A DNA stretch of 64,000 nucleotides, taken from positions 21,384,355 through 21,448,354 of the forward strand of contig CM059571.1 of the NCBI GenBank assembly GCA_030386875.1. Direction: 5' to 3'. Both the position numbers and the translations under genes were made by a program. This document shows, piece after piece, positions 57,780-64,000 of the stretch; position 1 is the stretch's first letter, and each line of letters begins with the position of its first letter. Below the pieces are notes generated by a model, which was given only the letters and a program-made list of their open reading frames with translations, had not been told where the DNA came from and ran no database searches. Source of the stretch: Morinoia aosen (lineage: Eukaryota; Arthropoda; Malacostraca; Amphipoda; Talitridae).

Positions 57780-58640
57780 GGCGCATTCCTTGCAGAGTTC
57801 AGCCTTTGCTGAAGCCTTGTTCTCAAGAACGGACTAGATATCAAATTCGAATGCATTTAAATTTGGCAATGCATACGGAGGCCATTCCTCCTCGGATGTA
57901 AAATTAGGAACGTCTGTTGAAAGCCACTCGTGCGATTTTTAGCCCCGTATGCTGGTGCCGATTCTTGTTGAAAATACCATGAACGTTTTTGAAGTGTTTA
58001 TTGCAGTAGGGTAATAAAGATCCTTCAGGAATGTCATTTTGATCATTTTCTTGGTCAAGTTTCACTCCCTGGTCCACAAAAATCAATGAGCTCCTACCGG
58101 ATTCGGTAGCGGCGGCCTATACTATAACTGATGCAGCTCCCTGTCTTCGGGTAACCAAGAGTCCCGGAAATGAGACACACCTTCACAAAAGTAACTGAAA
58201 TCTTTGTGTCAAAAACCATATAGTTTTTTTAAGTCCATTTGCTCGCCCTTAGCTGCGTACATTTTTTTGTATTATAAACTCGGGATTCAACCTAAACATC
58301 TCTAGACCACAAACGATTGATCATTTCTGGACGTTCAAGTGCTGCTCTATATCGAGCTTCTTCTCGTCACTGAACACAAGATTAAGCAGCTTGCCTTCCA
58401 CAATACGAGAGAGAAGTATTCAGGCTCTGGCGAGGAGTTTCTCCACAGCTTTTGCAGGTAGGAGCTGTTTCTTCATCTGTTGATAAGGGGACATCTTCAG
58501 ATCTTGATGAAGAACAGTAAACACAGTCCCATGCGAGACATTTCCCCGCTTGGCTAGATTTTGGATGGACATTTTAAGTTTCCTCCGCAGATTTTCTCTG
58601 GTGCCCATAATCCATTTTGAGGTCCTAACACTTAGTCACT
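57780..58640 (-). pseudogene. Tc1/mariner-superfamily DDE transposase, decayed but nearly full span
   Basis: The minus strand reads from a helix-turn-helix region (SIQNLAKRGNVSHGTVFTVL, then PYQQMKKQLL) through LVFSDEKKLDIEQHLNVQ with the first catalytic D, VTRRQGAASVIV, a stop, AAATESGRSSLIFVDQGVKL, then HGIFNKNRHQHTGLKIARVA, and EEEWPPYALPNLNAFEF, with DI, a stop, SVLENKASAK. Family members have W at both stop positions (VMVWAA and DIWSVLE), so each stop is a TGG-to-TAG change. The second catalytic aspartate (FQQDxAPxH region) is N here, and the SPDLNPxDY motif reads LPNLNAFEF. Transposition activity is therefore lost. One terminal repeat is found at 58776-58800; the other was not found. 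Confidence 0.85.
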
Positions 58641-58775
58641 TTTCCAGCTTTTTTTTAAATTTTTAGCCAAGATTGACCATCAAAAGCTGAAATATGGAAA
58701 ATTGTTGAAACTTTTAAAATGGTTATTTATTAAAATGAAAAATATTTTATACTAATGGAATTTTAGGAAAAACCT

Positions 58776-58800
58776 AGCAGTAGACGTTGATCACCCTGTA
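58776..58800. repeat. Terminal inverted repeat of the Tc1/mariner relic
   Basis: On the minus strand the element begins TACAGGGTGATCAACGTCTA, a TA followed by CAGGGTG, typical of Tc1/mariner termini. It lies about 160 bases upstream of the readable transposase. No matching inverted copy is visible near 57500-57780, so the other end is lost or too diverged. Confidence 0.65.
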
Positions 58801-59510
58801 TTTCTCATTGCTTCTGAAAAAGACCCCTCTGAGGTAAAGGAGAAAACAGTGAGATAAAGAATATTTTCCTACGAGAGCAGAGATCCATCACATACGATAA
58901 AAATGGTATTGCTTTTGACACATATGGCAAAGCCGTTCAGGTGATTAATTTTCAGAATATCAGAGCTGCTGGGACATTGATGTGCAAAATATCAACATGA
59001 GATAGCGAGATAGACAACAAATTATATTATTTGATTGATAGAAATTGAAGACTCCTGTTTCGAGGAAAACAAATCCGAACAGAAAAGGACAAAAAAAGTA
59101 AAACAGATTGTGCTTTGGGGTCAAAACTGTCAGAACGTAGTAAGAAAGTGTTTACGAGATGCAGGACGTTTCTCAAGCAATTCAAATAAAAAATATTTTC
59201 CCAAAGAATAGACGACAAATTCATTGGCAAAGGGCGATAGAGCTAATTCACTGGAGAAATACAGAGTCTGGAGTCCCAAATAGGAGTGTAATTTGCTGGT
59301 TCAAGTTGCCCCTTGTCCAACCAGTTCTAAATTTGAGCCCAAATACCAAACTTCCGCTGCGTAACATGTCGAGTGCATGCAGTGTACAGTACATTTTTTC
59401 GATATGTCTTTAATGCCCCGGAGAGCAGTTTCCAAGATTGCATTCAAGACACAAAAGACTAGTACTTGTATGAGAGGACACCTATATGGCAACGGCTGTA
59501 CCCCAATGTG
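58801..59510. other. Unassigned sequence
   Basis: The 84-codon plus-strand frame at 59159-59413 is not recognised. It could be an upstream part of the transposase relic that follows. Confidence 0.3.
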
Positions 59511-59610
59511 ACAGAATCATTCAATGTTGCAACGGAAGCCGTTGTGTTGACGTGTTGCACTGGTCAGTTCTGTCTCCTGATTTGAATATTACTGAACCGA
59601 AGCAGGCAAA
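59511..59610 (+). pseudogene. Possible Tc1-like transposase fragment (SPDLN motif)
   Basis: The frame reads CVDVLHWSVLSPDLNITEPK. The pattern (I/V)DVLxWxxxSPDLNPIE is the region of the third catalytic residue in Tc1-like transposases, with N-I-T-E here for N-P-I-E. Only this short stretch is convincing, so this is a tentative call. Confidence 0.4.
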
Positions 59611-61018
59611 CATTGTAGAACAGCTACCGTTTTTCTTCGGGTGTTTATTGAATGCAAACGTTTTTTTATAAAAAAAACTCCTCTAAAAATATAGAAAATT
59701 AAATTAAAGTAAAATCTCTCAAAAGACGCAACCATTTGGTGTTCTTCACAATAAAGTTTCTTTCACCTGAAATGGACCGATGAAAAAGTAACTTCTGCGC
59801 TCTCTGCGACACCATCAGCGTCGTTGCGCATCAGCCTTCCACCCAGCCTGACCATCTCTACATTTCTTTTTTATTAAGCCGTACTCCTAAAATTTCAATC
59901 CCAAGTGTGGCCCGTGTCCTATCTCCCGTTCTTCATCCCTCCGTCATCGAGAGGGTCCTGACGGTGCCGTGATGGGCGAGACTTCCCCGGCCGCCCCACA
60001 GCCTCCCTGCGCTTCGCTTCTACTTCCCTACTCGAGTTCGGCTGCTTGACTGATGCGAGTCACCGTAATGGTTAGCGCCACAATTTTACTTTTGTGACGT
60101 CAGTTGTAGCTCTGAGTAGCCTGCCTCACTTTCCTCAAAAATGATGGGAGGTTCTAAATTTACATAACGCTGTCATAAATCTACTGAATTAGTACTTTAA
60201 ATTTCGATTGCAATAATTACTTCAAATTTTTTTATAAGTTACTACCAGTGATAAATTTTGTGTTCTTGTATGATATAAAACTATTGCTTAAATTTAATAA
60301 TGGACTGTACAAAATGCATGCTTTTCGGGTTCCCATGTTTTTGTTTTTTTTTTTTGCCTGTGTTTAATGTTCTTTGCCAGTGTTGAATTTTCTTTAGCTG
60401 TATCAAGTGAGCCTAAATGTATTAAATAATCTTTACTGGAAGTTCGATGCTGTGATCTTTATACAGTTTGTGATAAAATAGTGGTCGGCAAACATTGAGA
60501 GCTCCATCCACATTTCTTAGATGCGAGCAAATTAAAGTAAGCCCGACTTGCCCTTTTTCTGCACGGCTCTTTTCACACTGCGCCGCGCAAGCGAGCAGCG
60601 TCTCCGTCACTTTTTCTTGAACTCGCTAGTATTAGCAAGTCGACCACTCTGCGGTGGGATATATTTCAAGTGGACGATTATTCCTCTATCTATTTATTGG
60701 TTCTTCATTAGTTCACCATCAACCTAAGATGATAGTGTGAAGAGTTAGGGGGCGGCAACTTGCGACATTCTGGCCGGCTTGCGTCCGTTGGTCGGAGGGA
60801 TGCCTCGATGGCTGCGCCCCACTCCGATGGCTGCGCCCCTCGGCCTCGCTTGACGTCGTCGAGCTCAATGAGCCTGGCCTAAGATGAGATGGACTCTCCA
60901 ATGTTTGCCGACTGTCCTCAGCTTAGGTTTAGTATCGTTCCGATATTTGGCTCGCTGCTCAATCTGTACCGATGAACACTGAAACCTAATTCAATTTTGT
61001 TATCGTGTTCTTTATCTT
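59611..61018. other. Unassigned sequence
   Basis: No supported gene. GC-rich at 59930-60060 and 60730-60900. GTCACCGTAATGGTTAGCGC at 60058 resembles the start of the SINE head but has no body after it. Confidence 0.35.
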
Positions 61019-62832
61019 TAATCTCGTGGCCTCGCGCCCCACTTAGGAGTCTGTGTGATCTGTGTAATCTCGTGGCCTCGCGCCCCACCTAGGAGTCTGT
61101 GTAATCTGTGTAATCTCGTGGCCTCGCGCCCCACTTAGGAGTCTGTGTAATCTGTTTAATCTCGTGGCCTCGCGCCCCACTTAGGAGTCTGTGTAATTTG
61201 TTGTGTAATCTCGTGGCCTCGCGCCCCACTTAGGAGTCTGTGTAATCTGTGTAATCTCGTATCCTCGCGCCCCACTTAGGAGTCTGTGTAATCTGTGTAA
61301 TCTCGTGGCCTCGCGCCCCACTTAGGAGTCTGTGTAATCTGTTTAATCTCGTGGCCTCGCACCCCACTCAGAGACGGTGTCATCTGTGTAATCTCGTGGC
61401 CTCGCGCCCCACTTAGGAGTCTGTGTAATCTGTTTAATCTCGTGGCCTCGCGCCCCACTTAGGAGTCTGTGTAATCTGTGTAATCTCGTGGCCTCGTGCC
61501 CCACTTAGGAGTCTGTGTAATCTGTGTAATCTCGTGGCCTCGCGCCCCACTTAGGAGTCTGTGTAATCTGTGTAATCTCGTGGCCTCGCGCCCCACTTAG
61601 GAGTCTGTGTAATCTGTGTAATCTCGTGGCCTCGCGCCCCACTTAGGAGTCTGTGTAATCTGTTTAATCTCGTGGCCTCGCGCCCCACTTAGGAGTCTGT
61701 GTAATCTGTGTAATCTCGTGGCCTCGTGCCCCACTTAGGAGTCTGTGTAATCTGTGTAATCTCGTGGCCTCGCGCCCCACTTAGGAGTCTGTGTAATCTG
61801 TGTAATCTCGTGGCCTCGCGCCCCACTTAGGAGTCTGTGTAATCTGTGTAATCTCGTGGCCTCGCGCCCCACTTAGGAGTCTGTGTAATCTGTTTAATCT
61901 CGTGGCCTCGCGCCCCACTTAGGAGTCTGTGTAATCTGTGTAATCTCGTGGCCTCGTGCCCCACTTAGGAGTCTGTGTAATCTGTGTAATCTCGTGGCCT
62001 CGCGCCCCACTTAGGAGTCTGTGTAATCTGTGTAATCTCGTGGCCTCGCGCCCCACTTAGGAGTCTGTGTAATCTGTGTAATCTCGTGGCCTCGCGCCCC
62101 ACTTAGGAGTCTGTGTAATCTGTTTAATCTCGTGGCCTCGCGCCCCACTTAGGAGTCTGTGTAATCTGTGTAATCTCGTGGCCTCGCGCCCCACTTAGGA
62201 GTCTGTGTAATCTGTGTAATCTCGTGGCCTCGTGCCCCACTTAGGAGTCTGTGTAATCTGTGTAATCTCGTGGCCTCGCGCCCCACTCAGGAGTCTGTGT
62301 AATCTGTGTAATCTCGTGGCCTCGCGCCCCACTTAGGAGTCTGTGTAATCTGTGTAATCTCGTGGCCTCGCGCCCCACTTAGGAGTCTGTGTAATCTGTG
62401 TAATCTCATGGCCTCGCGCCCAACTTAGGAGTCTGTGTAATCTGTGTAATCTCGTGGCCTCGCGCCCCACTTAGGAGTCTGTGTAATCTGTGTAATCTCG
62501 TGGCCTCGCGCCCCACTTAGGAGTCTGTGTAATCTGTGTAATCTCGTGGCCTCGCGCCCCACTTAGGAGTCTGTGTAATCTGTGTAATCTCGTGGCCTCG
62601 CGCCCCACTTAGGAGTCTGTGTAATCTGTGTAATCTCGTGGCCTCGCGCCCCACTTAGGAGTCTGTGTAATCTGTGTAATCTCGTGGCCTCGCGCCCCAC
62701 TTAGGAGTCTGTGTAATCTGTGTAATCTCGTGGCCTCGCGCCCAACTTAGGAGTCTGTGTAATCTGTGTAATCTCGTGGCCTCGCGCCCCACTTAGGAGT
62801 CTGTGTAATCTGTGTAATCTCGTGGCCTCGCG
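61019..62832. repeat. 46-bp satellite array, about 39 copies, with a 230-bp (5-unit) higher-order repeat
   Basis: The unit is CTCGTGGCCTCGCGCCCCAC followed by TTAGGAGTCTGTGTAATCTG and TGTAAT. The variant TGTTTAAT recurs at 61431, 61661, 61891 and 62121, and GCCTCGTGCC at 61491, 61721 and 61951, each 230 bases apart, which is five units; the next GCCTCGTGCC (62227) is six units on. 46 is not a multiple of three, so reading frames do not persist. The right part (62250-62830) is nearly uniform. Confidence 0.97.
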
Positions 62833-63262
62833 CCCAACGTAGGAAGCTGTAATCTTCAATCTTTAATTTTTAATCTGTAATCTCATGGCCTCGCTCCCAA
62901 TGTATGAAGCTGTAAACTTCAGTCTTTAATCTTTAATCTGCAATCTCGTGGCCTCGAGCCCAATATAAGAAGCTGTAATCTTTAATCTTTAATCTGTAAT
63001 CTAGTGGCCTCGCGCCCAATATAGGAAGCTGTAATTTTTAATCTTTAATCTGTAATCTCGTGGCTTCGCGCCCAATGTAGGAAGCTGTGATCTTTAATCT
63101 TTAATCTGTAATCTGTAATCTCGTGGCCTCGCGCCCAATGTAGGAAGCTGTAATCTTCAATCTTTAATCTGTAATCTCGTGGCCTCGCGCCCAATTTAGG
63201 AAGCTGTAATCTTTAATCTTTAATCTGCAATCTGTAATCTGAAACCTCATGACCTCGTGCTC
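62833..63262. repeat. Diverged flank of the 46-bp array with 56+7n-bp units
   Basis: The CTCGTGGCCTCGCGCCCAA part is kept, but the second half is replaced by GTAGGAAGCTG and then TAATCTT, TAATCTG or CAATCTG heptamers. Successive unit lengths read 63, 56, 56, 63, 56 and 70 bases, that is 56 plus whole heptamers. This is a second, older or separately evolving form of the same satellite. Confidence 0.9.
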
Positions 63263-63723
63263 AACTGTTAGTCTGTAACAATCTTCTGGGCTCGGCTCGT
63301 ATTTACCTATACTGGAAGGGCATCAGCTCCATAATACGAAAGTGTGCTTAGCTCGGTTTTCTCTTGCAGCCTATGAGACGTCGCCTGCCGCTATACTGCT
63401 TACTGTGCTGCCGTGGTTGACGCTGCTGCTGCTGCTGCTGAGGCCCACTCGCCATGCTGCAGTGCATTACAATTCTTGATAGTTCTTTATTTTGAGAATG
63501 AAGCTTAATATTAAATAATGGAATCCCCTTTCTGGGAGCAATTCGTCTTTTTTACCATGGTTTGGGAAGATTTAGTTACTATTTTATATATGGACCACTA
63601 TATTGAGAGTCATTAAAATAACGTGAGATTTAGCATATTTATTCAGACTTTAATTAAATTAGTTTCAGACAGCTATTCCTAGAATTTACGAAAGGTAAAC
63701 TCTCGTGCCCTGTATTATTTTTT
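63263..63723. other. Unassigned spacer between two satellite arrays
   Basis: It contains a short (CTG)6 run near 63423-63440, and no gene. The second half is AT-rich. Confidence 0.4.
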
Positions 63724-64000
63724 GCAGGGCAACGTGCTCACCTTTACCTTAATGCAGGGCAACGTGCTCACCTTTACCTTAATGCAGGGCAATGTGCTCA
63801 CCTTTACCTTAATGCAGGGCAATGTGCTCACCTTTACCTTAATGCAGGGCAATGTGCTCACCTTTACCTTAATGCAGGGCAATGTGCTCACCTTTACCTT
63901 AATGCAGGGCAACGTGCTCACCTTTACCTTAATGCAGGGCAATGTGCTCACCTTTACCTTAATGCAGGGCAACGTGCTCACCTTTACCTTAATGCAGGGC
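63724..64000. repeat. 30-bp tandem repeat, at least 9 copies, runs off the window
   Basis: The unit is GCAGGGCAACGTGCTCACCT followed by TTACCTTAAT. Units vary only at AACGTG against AATGTG, a CpG-to-TpG change. The minus strand reads open (STLPCIKVKV per unit) because 30 is a multiple of three; this is not taken as coding. Confidence 0.96.

Noticed and set aside
63715-63981. An 88-codon minus-strand frame in the 30-bp array
   Set aside because: By-product of a unit length divisible by three. The only variation is CpG decay.

Overview
This window looks like repeat-dominated, AT-rich nuclear DNA of an arthropod, most likely an insect. The pointers are the mix of Tc1/mariner, piggyBac, hAT and Penelope-like elements, tRNA-derived SINEs, scattered AACCTAAC/GGTTAG strings and several short-unit satellite blocks. 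There is no sign of bacterial gene organisation. I could not recognise a single intact host protein gene. Almost every long open frame is either a tandem repeat whose unit is a multiple of three or a fragment of a decayed transposon.

Layout. 1-2.96 kb: unassigned, with a GC-richer block at 2.44-2.95 kb. 2.96-4.59 kb: about 60 copies of a 27-bp unit. 5.56-5.76 kb: a SINE copy. 9.65-10.31 kb: about 20 copies of a 33-bp unit, followed by a GC-rich candidate promoter or first exon. 11.76-12.31 kb: a piggyBac transposase relic. 14.3-19.5 kb: a dense nest of mobile DNA, with a hAT MITE with exact 8-bp target duplication, an unclassified dispersed repeat, the 3' end of a Penelope-like element (PLE), and a 2.19-kb hAT element with subterminal GCATATGC clusters that itself carries a SINE. 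19.5-27.1 kb: mostly unassigned. 27.16-28.27 kb: a TTAA-flanked MITE with an internal 70-bp hairpin. 34.7-37.4 kb: more copies of the dispersed repeat with large inverted and direct duplications. 39.60-39.94 kb: a 134-bp inverted repeat with 133 of 134 positions matching. 44.0-48.0 kb: the most informative locus, a PLE with reverse transcriptase and GIY-YIG endonuclease remnants, pseudo-LTR-like direct repeats, three hammerhead-like motifs, an inverted truncated partner copy and a solo LTR nested in its 5' repeat. 49.56-54.81 kb: about 150 copies of a 35-bp satellite with higher-order structure. 54.87-58.80 kb: an internally deleted mariner and two Tc1/mariner relics. 61.02-63.26 kb: a 46-bp satellite with a pentameric higher-order repeat grading into a 56+7n-bp form. 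63.72 kb to the end: a 30-bp satellite that runs off the window.

The strongest unusual signal is an RNA-like motif shared by three unrelated-looking places: PLE-1 at 44-48 kb, a second PLE at 15.9 kb, and the inverted repeat at 39.6-39.9 kb. Each has CTGA(T/A)GA, then one T, a short hairpin, then GAAA. The hairpin arms differ in sequence but remain complementary, which is the covariation expected of a hammerhead-type ribozyme stem II. Hammerheads in PLEs are known; the extra T before stem II and the CTGAAGA variant are what deserve testing. All statements come from reading the sequence by eye; no database search or folding was run.
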